From contig NZ_CP150900.1 in assembly GCF_038050405.1 (NCBI RefSeq), forward strand, positions 1,426,001-1,490,000: a stretch of DNA of 64,000 bases, written 5' to 3'. Shown here in pieces: positions 37,832 through 47,126 of the stretch; within the stretch, counting starts at the first letter, position 1, and each line of letters starts with the position of its first letter. Both the position numbers and the translations under genes were made by a program. The stretch comes from Paraburkholderia sp. IMGN_8 (GTDB lineage Bacteria > Pseudomonadota > Gammaproteobacteria > Burkholderiales > Burkholderiaceae). The notes beneath the pieces were generated by a model. The model saw only the letters and a list, made by a program, of their open reading frames with translations, made no database searches and had not been told where the DNA came from.

Positions 37832-38689
37832 TTAAGCTTTCGCGGCTTCGCGTTCGGCGGCTTCGATCGTGTTGACGAGCAGCATCGTGATGGTCATCGG
37901 ACCGACACCGCCCGGCACCGGCGTGATGTAGCCGGCTACTTCCTTGACGCCCGCGAAATCGACGTCGCCGCACAGCTTGCCGGCCTCGTCGCGATTCATG
38001 CCGACGTCGATCACGGCCGCGCCCGGTTTCACCATGTCCGCCGTGAGAATGTTGCGCAAGCCGGTGGCGGCGACCACCACGTCGGCGTGACGCGTATGGG
38101 CGGCCAGATCGCGCGTCTTGCTATGGCAGATCGTGACGGTCGCACCGGCTTCGAGCAGCAGCAGCGCCATCGGCTTGCCGACAATGTTCGAGCGGCCGAT
38201 CACCACCGCATTCGCGCCTTTCAGCGGAATTTCGTAGGCGGCCAGCATCTTCATCACGCCGTACGGCGTGCACGGACGGAACAGCGGCTGGCCGGTCATC
38301 AGCGCGCCGGCATTGGCGACGTGAAAACCGTCGACATCCTTTTCCGGGGCGATCGCCTCGATCACCTTGTGGCTGTCGATATGCGGCGGCAACGGCAGTT
38401 GCACCAGAATGCCGTGGATCCGCGGATCGCGGTTCAGTTCGTCGATGCGCGCGAGCAGATCGGCTTCCGGCAAATCGGCCGGATAGCGGTCGAACGACGA
38501 GCCGAGGCCGTTGTCGTTACACGCCTTGACCTTGTTGCGCACATACACTTCGCTGGCCGGATTATCGCCGACCAGCACCACGGCGAGGCCAGGCTGATGC
38601 CCGCGGGCGGTGAGGGCGGCGGCGCGCGTGGCGACTTCGGCGCGCAGGGTCTTGGAAAGGGCTAGGCCGTCGATCAGTTTGGCAGTCAT
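37832..38689 (-). CDS. folD: Methylenetetrahydrofolate dehydrogenase/cyclohydrolase
   Basis: A 285-residue bifunctional FolD. Tyr49 and Lys53 (EVYVRNK) are the catalytic pair; [20 protein letters not shown], the NADP loop [17 protein letters not shown] and the terminal [16 protein letters not shown] are intact. It interconverts methylene-, methenyl- and formyl-THF. The open frame reaches 38959, but family length and the [12 protein letters not shown] start fix the ATG at 38689. Confidence 0.95.
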   Translation of the reverse strand: MTAKLIDGLALSKTLRAEVATRAAALTARGHQPGLAVVLVGDNPASEVYVRNKVKACNDNGLGSSFDRYPADLPEADLLARIDELNRDPRIHGILVQLPLPPHIDSHKVIEAIAPEKDVDGFHVANAGALMTGQPLFRPCTPYGVMKMLAAYEIPLKGANAVVIGRSNIVGKPMALLLLEAGATVTICHSKTRDLAAHTRHADVVVAATGLRNILTADMVKPGAAVIDVGMNRDEAGKLCGDVDFAGVKEVAGYITPVPGGVGPMTITMLLVNTIEAAEREAAKA

Positions 38690-39000
38690 GGTCGGTCGAG
38701 ATGGGCGGTTTGGAAAGCGGGACGACGCTGGCGCGCGGCACGCCCGGTGGCGCTTTTCCGCGAACCTGTCGGTTTGGGAAAAGCGCGCGGCGCGAATCGG
38801 AAAGACGCGCGCCGCTGCGAAGTCCAACATTATACCGGCGCGGCCCTCGCGCGCCGCGCGCGCCTTGCATTGCGGGAGAAAGAGCAGAAAGCGGAGGGAG
38901 ATGGCGGAAGGAATGCGGGAGGGCCGGACTTTCGATAGTCCGGCCGCGCTACGCCTCAAAGACGATCAGGTGCGTACAACGCCTGTTGCACGCATCGCCT
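38690..39000. other. Intergenic region with one GC-rich hairpin
   Basis: Upstream of folD and downstream of the response-regulator stop. The only structure is a 9-bp hairpin GGCCGGACT-N6-AGTCCGGCC at 38932-38955, 45 bp past the regulator stop and without a T run. No gene is seen. Confidence 0.5.
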
Positions 39001-39645
39001 TTATTGCGCTTGCTGTGGCTTGTTCGACAACGCGAGGCGCAGCAGATCGGCGACCGTGTTGACGTTGAGCTTTTCCATAATGTTCGCGCGGTGTGCTTCG
39101 ACCGTCTTGATGCTGATGCCGAGATCGTCGGCAATCTGCTTGTTCAGGCGGCCGGCGATGATGCGCTCGAGCACCTGATGCTCACGCGCGGTCAGCTTGC
39201 CCAGTCGCTCGGCGGCAGCGCGCTGTTGCTGCACGCTGCTGCTTTCGCTGCGCGCCTTGTCGAGCATGCGCTCGACCAGCTTGCGCAACTCGGCTTCGTC
39301 GAACGGCTTTTCGATGAAGTCCATCGCACCTTTTTTCATCGTCGACACGGCCATCGGCACGTCGCCGTGACCCGTCACGAAGATGATCGGCAGCGACGCG
39401 TTGTCGGCGATCAGGCGTTCCTGCAACTCGAGCCCGCTCATGCCGGACATCCGCACATCGAGAATCAGACACGCGATCTGGCCCGGATGCTGATGCGGCT
39501 GCCATGCGTCGATGAACTGCTCGGCGCTGGAGAAGCATTGCACGCGGTAGCCGTTCGCCTCCAGCAGCCAGCGCAGCGAATCTCGCACGGCCTCGTCGTC
39601 GTCGACGACAAAGACTGTTTCCTGTGTGGTGACTGGGCTGTTCAT
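39001..39645 (-). CDS. FixJ/NarL-type response regulator
   Basis: A 214-residue two-domain regulator. The receiver has FVVDDDEAVRDSLRWLL and phosphoacceptor Asp63 (LILDVRMSGMSG). The LuxR-type HTH at about 148-205 contains LTAREHQVLERIIAGRLNKQIA and GISIKTVEAHRANIMEKL. Its ATG overlaps the kinase stop by four bases (ATGA), so the pair is translationally coupled. Targets are not evident; the pair lies back-to-back with aceE. Confidence 0.92.
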   Translation of the reverse strand: MNSPVTTQETVFVVDDDEAVRDSLRWLLEANGYRVQCFSSAEQFIDAWQPHQHPGQIACLILDVRMSGMSGLELQERLIADNASLPIIFVTGHGDVPMAVSTMKKGAMDFIEKPFDEAELRKLVERMLDKARSESSSVQQQRAAAERLGKLTAREHQVLERIIAGRLNKQIADDLGISIKTVEAHRANIMEKLNVNTVADLLRLALSNKPQQAQ

Positions 39646-42167
39646 AGCTCTCCCGTAACGGTTTGTGGTGTCGGCGCCTCTGACCCGCCGTTGCTCGGGC
39701 CGTCAGGCTCTCCAATAGGCAGACTGCAATGGAACGTGGCGCCTATGACGTGGCCGTCAGATTCGACGTTGTTGACCACCCACAAGCGACCGCGGTGCGA
39801 TTCGATAATCGAACGGCAGATGTTCAACCCCATGCCCATACCATCGGACTTGGTGCTGTAAAACGGTTCGAACAGCCGCTCGGCTGTCGCTTCGTCGACG
39901 CCCGGTCCCTGGTCGACGACGCTGATGCAAACAAACCCGCCTTCCAGCCGTACGACCACGCGAATCACGGGATCGACCGCATTCGGGCGCGCCTCGTGCA
40001 TGGCCTCGGCGCCGTTCTTCAGCAGGTTGACCAGCACCTGCTCGATCAGCACCGGATCGACATAGATCACCGGCAGGCGCGAGCGCAGATCGGTGACGAT
40101 GCGAATGCGCCGCTTGCGCGCTTCGAGTTCGGCGAGACCCACCGCGTCCGCGACGATATCGGCCACGCGCGTCGCCTGCCGTTTCGGCTCGCTGCGTTTG
40201 ACGAACTCGCGAATGCGCTTGATGATCATGCCGGCCCGCACTGCCTGCTGAGCGGTTTTTTCGAGCACGGGCAGCAGGTTGTCCGGGGTCGTTCGACCGG
40301 ATTTAACCAGTGCTACGGTTCCGGAGCAATAGTTATTGATCGCGGCGAGCGGCTGGTTCAGTTCGTGCGCGAGCGATGAGGCCATTTCGCCCATCGTCAT
40401 CAGACGGCTGGTGAACTGCAGCTTTTCGTCCTGCTGACGCGAGAGTTCCTGAGCCCGCTTGCGCGTGGTGATGTCGGTCGCGATCTGCATCTGCGCGAGG
40501 TGGCCGTCCACCCACTGAATGTACTGGCGGCGCACTTCGAACCATTTCTGGATGCTTTGCACGTAGATTTCCTGCGCGTCGGCGGTGCTTTCGGTCAACG
40601 CGGCGGCGGGCAGGCCTGCGTATGTATCCACCATATCGATCGAATCGGACGACGCCTGTGCGCTATCGAACCCGCCGCCCGCCAACTCCAGGTGACCGTC
40701 CGGGCGGATGCCGAACAGGTGGCGGTAATAGCGGTTGGCGAACAGCAGTTCGGCCTCGTCGGCGGCCAGCACCGAGACGGCGGCGTCGAGACTTTCGAGC
40801 ACGGTGGTGAAGCGCTCGTGCGCGGCCGCGAGTTCCTCGCGCGCGCGTTTCGGCTCGGTGATGTCAGTCATCGACGACATCCAGCCGGTCTGGCGGCCCG
40901 AGCTGTCGATCAGCGGCGACACGTACAGACGCGCGTGGAACAGCGAACCGTCTTTGCGGCGCACTCGCAGTTCGAAGCCCGAGGAGGGCGCCTTGCCGCG
41001 CAGCGTCATGTCGAGCTGGCGTTGCATCTCAGGGTAAGCGTCGCGCGGCCAGTAGGCGAACGGCGCGTTCTTGCCCACCAGATCGCTTTCGTCCCAGCCG
41101 GTCATGCGGCAGAACGCCGGATTGACGTGGGTAATGCGGCCGTGCATGTCGAGCACGCGCATACCGATCAGCACCGAGTTTTCCATGGCGCGCCGGAAGA
41201 ACGCTTCGGCGTACAGCGCCTGCTGCGCTTCGAAACGTTGCCGGGTGTGTTTCCACAAGCTCCACAGACTCCACAACACGAAGCACGACAAGCCGGCCAC
41301 CAGCCAGACCAGCGTGTTGTTCGTGAAGTTGGTCATCTGCGGGAACGCGTAGACGCGCACCGAGACGCCCTGGCCCGGCGGGTCCAACGGCAGGTCGTAG
41401 AACATGTCGCGCGGCAGGCGCGGGCGGGTCGACGTGGTGGTCAACTCGCGGTTGTTCACGTCGATGATCGAGATTTTGTATTTGGCCGACAACTCGGGCG
41501 GAATGTCGTGCTTCAGGATTCCTTCTACCGAGAACACGGCGGCAATCGTGCCGAGGAAGTCGCGGTCGCGGTACACCGGCGTCTGCAGCGTGATATAGCC
41601 GTTGTGGAGGTCGTCGTAAATGAGCGGGGAGTACACCTGGCGGCGCGTGTTGCGCGCCTCGGCGAACGCGGCTTTGACGGCCTCGTCCATTTGCGAGTCG
41701 TTCGGTTTGGCGAGCCGCTGGCCGAACACCGGCAGCGCGGTATTGGGCCAGCGCGGCAGCTGCTGGCTCGTGTACCAGTTCATGTAGAGGATCTCGGGAT
41801 GCCCCTGCATGATGTCCGTGGTGGACACCTGAAACGAATGCGGATCGGCGTGGCCGGCGGCGAGGTCGCGGGCGAGCGCCTGGATCTGTTCCTGCGCGCC
41901 CGTCATGGACAGGCGGATCTGCTGCTGCGCCCACGCGACGTTGCGGTAGAGCGTGTCTTCCTGCTGCTGCTGTTCGCGCCGGTTCAAGCTCCACAGAATC
42001 AGGCTCATGACGACCAGAAAAACCAGGATCGACAGGAGCGGCGTCAGCAAATACGAGTTCGACCACCATGGTCCATGGTGCCAGCGGGAGGACGGCGTCG
42101 AATCCGCCGGCGAACCGGCGGTGCGCGCCGAGCGTGCGAAAAGCCGTTCGGTCAACATGCGTGGCAT
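39642..42167 (-). CDS. Membrane PAS sensor histidine kinase (FixL/DctB-like)
   Basis: An 841-residue kinase. A first membrane helix (LLSILVFLVVMSLILWSL) and a second (LVWLVAGLSCFVLWSLW) bracket a periplasmic sensor of about 200 residues that looks like a double-CACHE/CHASE domain. Two PAS domains follow in the cytoplasm, then the H-box LAHELNQPLAAINNYC (His near residue 601) and a HATPase (DQGPGVDEAT, KSDGMGMGLNIC). The frame allows a start at 42200; I chose 42167 (MPRMLTERL) but no start has a strong ribosome site. The ligand may be a small carboxylate, by analogy with DctB-type CACHE sensors. Confidence 0.88.
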   Translation of the reverse strand: MPRMLTERLFARSARTAGSPADSTPSSRWHHGPWWSNSYLLTPLLSILVFLVVMSLILWSLNRREQQQQEDTLYRNVAWAQQQIRLSMTGAQEQIQALARDLAAGHADPHSFQVSTTDIMQGHPEILYMNWYTSQQLPRWPNTALPVFGQRLAKPNDSQMDEAVKAAFAEARNTRRQVYSPLIYDDLHNGYITLQTPVYRDRDFLGTIAAVFSVEGILKHDIPPELSAKYKISIIDVNNRELTTTSTRPRLPRDMFYDLPLDPPGQGVSVRVYAFPQMTNFTNNTLVWLVAGLSCFVLWSLWSLWKHTRQRFEAQQALYAEAFFRRAMENSVLIGMRVLDMHGRITHVNPAFCRMTGWDESDLVGKNAPFAYWPRDAYPEMQRQLDMTLRGKAPSSGFELRVRRKDGSLFHARLYVSPLIDSSGRQTGWMSSMTDITEPKRAREELAAAHERFTTVLESLDAAVSVLAADEAELLFANRYYRHLFGIRPDGHLELAGGGFDSAQASSDSIDMVDTYAGLPAAALTESTADAQEIYVQSIQKWFEVRRQYIQWVDGHLAQMQIATDITTRKRAQELSRQQDEKLQFTSRLMTMGEMASSLAHELNQPLAAINNYCSGTVALVKSGRTTPDNLLPVLEKTAQQAVRAGMIIKRIREFVKRSEPKRQATRVADIVADAVGLAELEARKRRIRIVTDLRSRLPVIYVDPVLIEQVLVNLLKNGAEAMHEARPNAVDPVIRVVVRLEGGFVCISVVDQGPGVDEATAERLFEPFYSTKSDGMGMGLNICRSIIESHRGRLWVVNNVESDGHVIGATFHCSLPIGEPDGPSNGGSEAPTPQTVTGEL

Positions 42168-42327
42168 TGTAGCGCAGCGTGTCACTAGAAAATGGCGCAA
42201 AAAAGCGCTGAAAGTAGCGTTAATCGGCGCAAACTAGCCGACGTATCCGTCGCTAGGCAGTCAGATCAGGGTGCGCCGCAACAATTTTCCGCATTATGAG
42301 AAGTGATCTCGTAATTTGAAAATTATG

Positions 42328-42357
42328 TTGCACGGACGTCGGGACCCTTATTACAAT
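42328..42357 (+). promoter_or_regulatory. Candidate sigma70 promoter of aceE
   Basis: TTGCAC and TACAAT are 18 bp apart. The start point would be near 42364, about 70 nt before the ATG. An A/T-rich dyad AATTTTC...GAAAATT lies just upstream (about 42280-42322) and could bind a regulator. Confidence 0.5.
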
Positions 42358-42434
42358 CGGCCGAAAGCTGCCGCGGCCGTGCTTCGTCCGCGTCGTCTGT
42401 CCAAAGAGCGTTCCTCTACATCCAGGAGACGAGC

Positions 42435-45131
42435 ATGTCCGCTGTACCCGACGAAGTCATGAAATATGTCGCCGCTGAAAAAGACGACGATCCCCAGGAA
42501 ACCGGCGAATGGCTGGAAGCGCTGGATGGCGTGATTTCTGCTGTGGGCCCTGACCGCGCTCACTACCTCATCGAGAAACAGATCGAATTCGCCCGCGTGC
42601 ACGGCGAACACCTGCCGTTCTCTGCCAACACTCCGTACATCAATACGATTCCCGTGTCGCGTCAGGCGCCGATCCCCGGCGACCAGGACCTCGAACACCG
42701 CATCCGCTCGTACACGCGCTGGAACGCCATCGCCATGGTGCTGCGTGCGGGCAAGGACACCAACGTCGGCGGCCACATCGCCTCGTTCGCGTCGGGCGCC
42801 ACGCTGTATGACGTCGGCTACAACCACTTCTGGCACGCAGCCTCGGACAAGCATGGCGGCGACCTCGTGTTCGTGCAGGGCCACTCGTCGCCGGGTGTCT
42901 ACTCGCGCGCGTTCCTGCTCGGCCGTCTGACCGAGAACCAGCTCGACAACTTCCGTCAGGAAGTGGGCGGCGAGGGCATCTCGTCGTATCCGCACCCGTG
43001 GCTGATGCCGGACTTCTGGCAATTCCCGACGGTCTCGATGGGCCTCGGCCCGATCATGGCGATCTATCAAGCCCGCTTCATGAAGTACATACAGGCGCGC
43101 GGCATCACGAAGACCGAAGGCCGCAAGGTCTGGGCCTTCCTTGGCGACGGCGAAACGGATGAGCCGGAATCGCTCGGTGCAATCGGCATGGCCGGCCGGG
43201 AACGTCTCGACAACCTGGTGTTCGTGATCAACTGTAACCTGCAGCGCCTCGACGGTCCGGTGCGCGGTAACGGCAAGATCATCCAGGAACTCGAAAGCGA
43301 ATTCCGCGGCGCCGGCTGGAACGTCATCAAGGTGATCTGGGGCAGCCGCTGGGATGCGCTGTTCCAGCGCGACAAGTCGGGCGCGCTGATGCGCCGGATG
43401 ATGGAAGTCGTGGACGGCGAATATCAGACGTACAAGTCGGAATCCGGCGCGTACGTGCGCGAGCACTTCTTCAATACGCCGGAACTGAAGGCGCTGGTCG
43501 CCGACTGGTCCGACGACGACGTGTGGAACCTGAATCGCGGCGGCCACGACCCGCACAAGATCTACGCAGCGTTCACCGAAGCCACGCAAGCCAAGGGCCA
43601 GCCGACCGTCATTCTCGCGAAGACGATCAAGGGCTACGGCATGGGCGAAGCCGGCCAGGCGATGAACATCACCCACCAGCAGAAGAAGATGCAGGTGGAG
43701 CAGCTGAAGAAATTCCGCGACCAGTTCCGTCTGCCGATCGCCGACGAAGACCTCGTCAACGTGCCGTACCTCAAGTTCGAAGAAGGTTCGAAGGAACTCG
43801 AGTACATGCGCGCTCGCCGTCAGGACCTCGGCGGCTATCTGCCGGCGCGCCGTCAGAAGGCCGAGTCGCTGCCGGTGCCGGATCTGGCTGCATTCGAGCC
43901 GCTGCTCAAGGGCACGGGCGAAGGCCGCGAGATCTCCACGACGATGGCGTTCGTGCGGATCCTGAACATCCTGCTGAAAGACAAGGCGCTCGGTAAGCGC
44001 GTCGTGCCGATCGTGCCGGACGAATCGCGTACCTTCGGTATGGAAGGTCTGTTCCGTCAGATCGGTATCTGGAATCAGGAAGGCCAGAAGTACGTGCCGG
44101 AAGATTCCGATCAGCTGATGTTCTACCGCGAATCGGAAACCGGTCAGATCCTGCAGGAAGGCATCAACGAAGCCGGTGGTATGTCTGACTGGATCGCAGC
44201 CGCGACGTCGTACTCGACGCACGGCGAGATCATGATCCCGTTCTACATCTTCTACTCGATGTTCGGCTTCCAGCGTATCGGCGATCTGGCATGGGCGGCG
44301 GGCGACATGCGCTCACGCGGCTTCCTGCTGGGCGGCACCGCGGGCCGCACGACGCTGAACGGCGAAGGTCTGCAACACGAAGACGGCCACTCGCTGCTGT
44401 GGGCCGCTTCGGTGCCGAACTGCATCAGCTATGACCCGACCTTCGGTTACGAACTCGCGGTCATCATGCAAGACGGTCTGCGCCGCATGGTGCAGGATCA
44501 GGAAGACGTGTACTACTACATCACGGTGATGAACGAAAACTACGAGCACCCGGCGATTCCGCAGGGCGATGCTGTAGCGGCCGACATCATCAAGGGTATG
44601 TACGCCTTCAGGAAGGCCGAAGCCGACACGAAGGCGCCGCGCGTGCAACTGATGGGCGCGGGCACGATCTTCAACGAAGTGATCGCCGCTGCCGACCTGC
44701 TGAAGAACGACTGGGGCGTTGCGGCCGATCTGTGGAGCGTGCCGAGCTTCACCGAACTCGCGCGCGAAGGCCACGAAGTGCAGCGCTGGAACCTGCTGCA
44801 CCCGACCGAAGAGAAGAAGCTCTCGCACGTCGAGAAGCTCTTGAAGGACGCACAAGGTCCGGTCATCGCATCGACCGACTACGTCCGCGCGCTGACCGAG
44901 CAGATCCGCGCGTTCGTGCCGCAGAAGTTCGTCGTGCTGGGCACGGACGGCTACGGCCGTTCGGACACGCGTGAAAAGCTGCGCCACTTCTTCGAAGTCG
45001 ACCGCTACTGGGTCACGGTTGCCGCGTTGAATGCACTGGCAGATGAAGGCACGATCGAACGCAAGGTCGTCGCCGAGGCGCTCAAGAAGTACAACCTTGA
45101 TCCCGCCAAACCCAACCCGATGACCGTCTAA
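42435..45131 (+). CDS. aceE: Pyruvate dehydrogenase E1 component (homodimeric)
   Basis: An 898-residue E1p of the homodimeric type. The thiamine diphosphate motif runs from [10 protein letters not shown] to [17 protein letters not shown]. The transketolase-like central domain ([18 protein letters not shown]) and C-terminal domain ([16 protein letters not shown]) are complete. It decarboxylates pyruvate and loads acetyl on the E2 lipoyl arms. An AGGAGAC site precedes the ATG. Codon bias is strong. It opens the aceE-aceF-lpdA cluster; no pdhR-type repressor gene is adjacent. Confidence 0.97.
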   Translation: MSAVPDEVMKYVAAEKDDDPQETGEWLEALDGVISAVGPDRAHYLIEKQIEFARVHGEHLPFSANTPYINTIPVSRQAPIPGDQDLEHRIRSYTRWNAIAMVLRAGKDTNVGGHIASFASGATLYDVGYNHFWHAASDKHGGDLVFVQGHSSPGVYSRAFLLGRLTENQLDNFRQEVGGEGISSYPHPWLMPDFWQFPTVSMGLGPIMAIYQARFMKYIQARGITKTEGRKVWAFLGDGETDEPESLGAIGMAGRERLDNLVFVINCNLQRLDGPVRGNGKIIQELESEFRGAGWNVIKVIWGSRWDALFQRDKSGALMRRMMEVVDGEYQTYKSESGAYVREHFFNTPELKALVADWSDDDVWNLNRGGHDPHKIYAAFTEATQAKGQPTVILAKTIKGYGMGEAGQAMNITHQQKKMQVEQLKKFRDQFRLPIADEDLVNVPYLKFEEGSKELEYMRARRQDLGGYLPARRQKAESLPVPDLAAFEPLLKGTGEGREISTTMAFVRILNILLKDKALGKRVVPIVPDESRTFGMEGLFRQIGIWNQEGQKYVPEDSDQLMFYRESETGQILQEGINEAGGMSDWIAAATSYSTHGEIMIPFYIFYSMFGFQRIGDLAWAAGDMRSRGFLLGGTAGRTTLNGEGLQHEDGHSLLWAASVPNCISYDPTFGYELAVIMQDGLRRMVQDQEDVYYYITVMNENYEHPAIPQGDAVAADIIKGMYAFRKAEADTKAPRVQLMGAGTIFNEVIAAADLLKNDWGVAADLWSVPSFTELAREGHEVQRWNLLHPTEEKKLSHVEKLLKDAQGPVIASTDYVRALTEQIRAFVPQKFVVLGTDGYGRSDTREKLRHFFEVDRYWVTVAALNALADEGTIERKVVAEALKKYNLDPAKPNPMTV

Positions 45132-45217
45132 GGCATCATTCCCCGTGTGCCACGGCGTGCGCGCCTGCCCCTGATCGACAGGGGCAGGTTGCGTGCGCGG
45201 CCCAGGAGACACTAACA

Positions 45218-46861
45218 ATGAGTCAAGCGATCGAAGTCAAGGTGCCGGACATCGGCGATTACAAGGACATCCCTGTGATCGAGGTGCTGGTGAAGGCGGG
45301 TGATACCGTCGAGAAAGAGCAGTCGCTCGTTACGCTGGAGTCCGACAAGGCGACCATGGATGTGCCGAGTTCGGCGGCCGGCGTCGTCAAGGAAGTGAAG
45401 GTCAAGGTTGGCGACAACGTGTCGGAAGGCTCGTTGATCGTCGTGCTGGATGGGGCGGCAGGCGGTGCCGCTGCTTCGCCCGCGCCGGCGCCTGCCGCCA
45501 CACCAGCTCCCGCGCCGGCCCCGGCTGCAGCTCCAGCACCGGCTGCAAGCGGTGGCGGTCTGCAAGAAGTCAAAGTGCCGGATATCGGCGATTACAAAGA
45601 CATTCCCGTGATCGAAGTCTCCGTGAAGGTCGGCGATCGCGTCGAGAAAGAGCAGTCGCTGGTGACGCTCGAATCCGACAAGGCGACCATGGACGTGCCG
45701 AGCTCGGCCGCCGGCGTCGTCAAGGAACTGAAGGTCAAGGTGGGCGATACCGTGTCGGAAGGCTCGGTGATCGTCGTGGTGGAAGCTGACGGTGGTGCCG
45801 CTGCACCGGCTGCCGCGCCGAAGCAGGAAGCACTTGAGAAGCCGTCGGATGCGCCGGCTGCACCGTCGCCCGCTCCGGCGTCGCCGTCAGCGCTTGCGCA
45901 AGCGCCGCTGATTCCGGCCGGCGAGGGGGGGACACGGCATGCAAGCCATGCGTCGCCGTCCGTGCGCAAGTTTGCGCGCGAACTCGGCGTCGATGTGACG
46001 CAAGTGCAGGGCACGGGTCCGAAGGGCCGTATTACGCAAGCAGACGTGACGGCCTTCATCAAGGGTGTGATGACGGGCCAACGTGCGGCACCCGCGGGCG
46101 TTGCGCCGGCTGCGGCAGGTGGCGGCGAGTTGAACCTGCTGCCGTGGCCGAAGGTCGACTTCACCAAGTTCGGTCCGGTCGATCCGAAGCCGTTGTCGCG
46201 CATCAAGAAGATTTCGGGCGCGAACCTGCATCGCAACTGGGTCATGATTCCGCACGTCACGAACAACGACGAAGCGGACATCACCGAACTCGAAGCGCTG
46301 CGCGTGCAGTTGAACAAGGAACACGAAAAAGCCGGCGTGAAGATCACGATGCTGGCGTTCGTGATCAAGGCTGTCGTCTCAGCCTTGAAACAGTTCCCGA
46401 CGTTCAATGCCAGCCTCGACGGCGATAACCTCGTGTTCAAGCAGTACTTCCACATTGGGTTTGCTGCCGATACGCCGAATGGTCTGGTCGTTCCGGTGAT
46501 TCGCGATGCGGACAAGAAGGGTTTGATCGATATCGCGAAGGAAATGACCGAGCTTTCCAAGGCTGCGCGGGATGGCAAGCTGAAGCCGGATCAGATGCAA
46601 GGTGGGTGCTTCTCGATTTCGTCGTTGGGTGGGATTGGCGGCACGAACTTTACGCCGATCATCAATGCGCCTGAAGTCGCCATTCTCGGGTTGTCGCGTG
46701 GCGCGATGAAGCCGGTTTGGGATGGCAAGCAGTTTGTTCCGCGTCTGATCCTGCCGTTGTCGTTGTCGTATGACCATCGGGTGATCGATGGCGCTGCGGC
46801 CGCGCGGTTCAATGCTTATCTGAGTTCGATTCTTGCCGATTTTCGGCGTGTGATTCTTTGA
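45218..46861 (+). CDS. aceF: Pyruvate dehydrogenase E2, dihydrolipoyl acetyltransferase
   Basis: A 547-residue E2 with two lipoyl domains (about 5-78 and 117-190; lipoyl lysines Lys44 and Lys155, both in ESDKATMDV). Ala/Pro-rich linkers, a peripheral subunit-binding domain ([15 protein letters not shown]) and the catalytic domain with [13 protein letters not shown] follow. The two lipoyl segments are nearly identical in protein and very similar in DNA. It forms the PDH core and follows aceE by 86 bp with an AGGAGA site. Confidence 0.96.
   Translation: MSQAIEVKVPDIGDYKDIPVIEVLVKAGDTVEKEQSLVTLESDKATMDVPSSAAGVVKEVKVKVGDNVSEGSLIVVLDGAAGGAAASPAPAPAATPAPAPAPAAAPAPAASGGGLQEVKVPDIGDYKDIPVIEVSVKVGDRVEKEQSLVTLESDKATMDVPSSAAGVVKELKVKVGDTVSEGSVIVVVEADGGAAAPAAAPKQEALEKPSDAPAAPSPAPASPSALAQAPLIPAGEGGTRHASHASPSVRKFARELGVDVTQVQGTGPKGRITQADVTAFIKGVMTGQRAAPAGVAPAAAGGGELNLLPWPKVDFTKFGPVDPKPLSRIKKISGANLHRNWVMIPHVTNNDEADITELEALRVQLNKEHEKAGVKITMLAFVIKAVVSALKQFPTFNASLDGDNLVFKQYFHIGFAADTPNGLVVPVIRDADKKGLIDIAKEMTELSKAARDGKLKPDQMQGGCFSISSLGGIGGTNFTPIINAPEVAILGLSRGAMKPVWDGKQFVPRLILPLSLSYDHRVIDGAAAARFNAYLSSILADFRRVIL
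45236..45790 (+). repeat. Direct duplication encoding the two lipoyl domains
   Basis: The segments 45236-45465 and about 45569-45790 are offset by 333 bp (111 codons) and share long exact runs such as GAGAAAGAGCAGTCGCT. The duplication lies within aceF and keeps frame. Confidence 0.85.
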
Positions 46862-46940
46862 TCTTTTGATGATTGCCTGCGGCGCGGATTTTTTTGTCTG
46901 TTATCCGCGTCTCTTCGTTGAACCTGCTTTCTTATCGGTC

Positions 46941-47014
46941 TATTAGCGTCGCCCCTGTGCGGGGCGGCACCTACTTTTCTTTGCCTTGCCAAAGAAAAGT
47001 AGGCAAAAGAAAGG
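46941..47014 (+). repeat. Third copy of the double-hairpin repeat core
   Basis: It begins TATTAGCGTCGCCCCTGTGC as in 5176 onward, and carries the G/C hairpin followed by the long stem CCTACTTTTCTTTG/CAAAGAAAAGTAGG. It is inserted between aceF and lpdA, 80 bp after the aceF stop. Only the core is present, without the ~130-bp flank seen in the 5.2-5.9 kb copies. Confidence 0.85.
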
Positions 47015-47126
47015 CGCGTCCTTGGGCGGACAGCAAAGGCTGATTCTGTCCAGAGCGCTACCACCTTTTAGGCTGTATTTTTCCGGTTCTTCGCCTCATC
47101 AACGATCAATAAGAGAAGGGGACACT

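Noticed and set aside
42351..44222. Long minus-strand frame across aceE
   Set aside because: Shadow of a strongly codon-biased gene; no ribosome site or domain.
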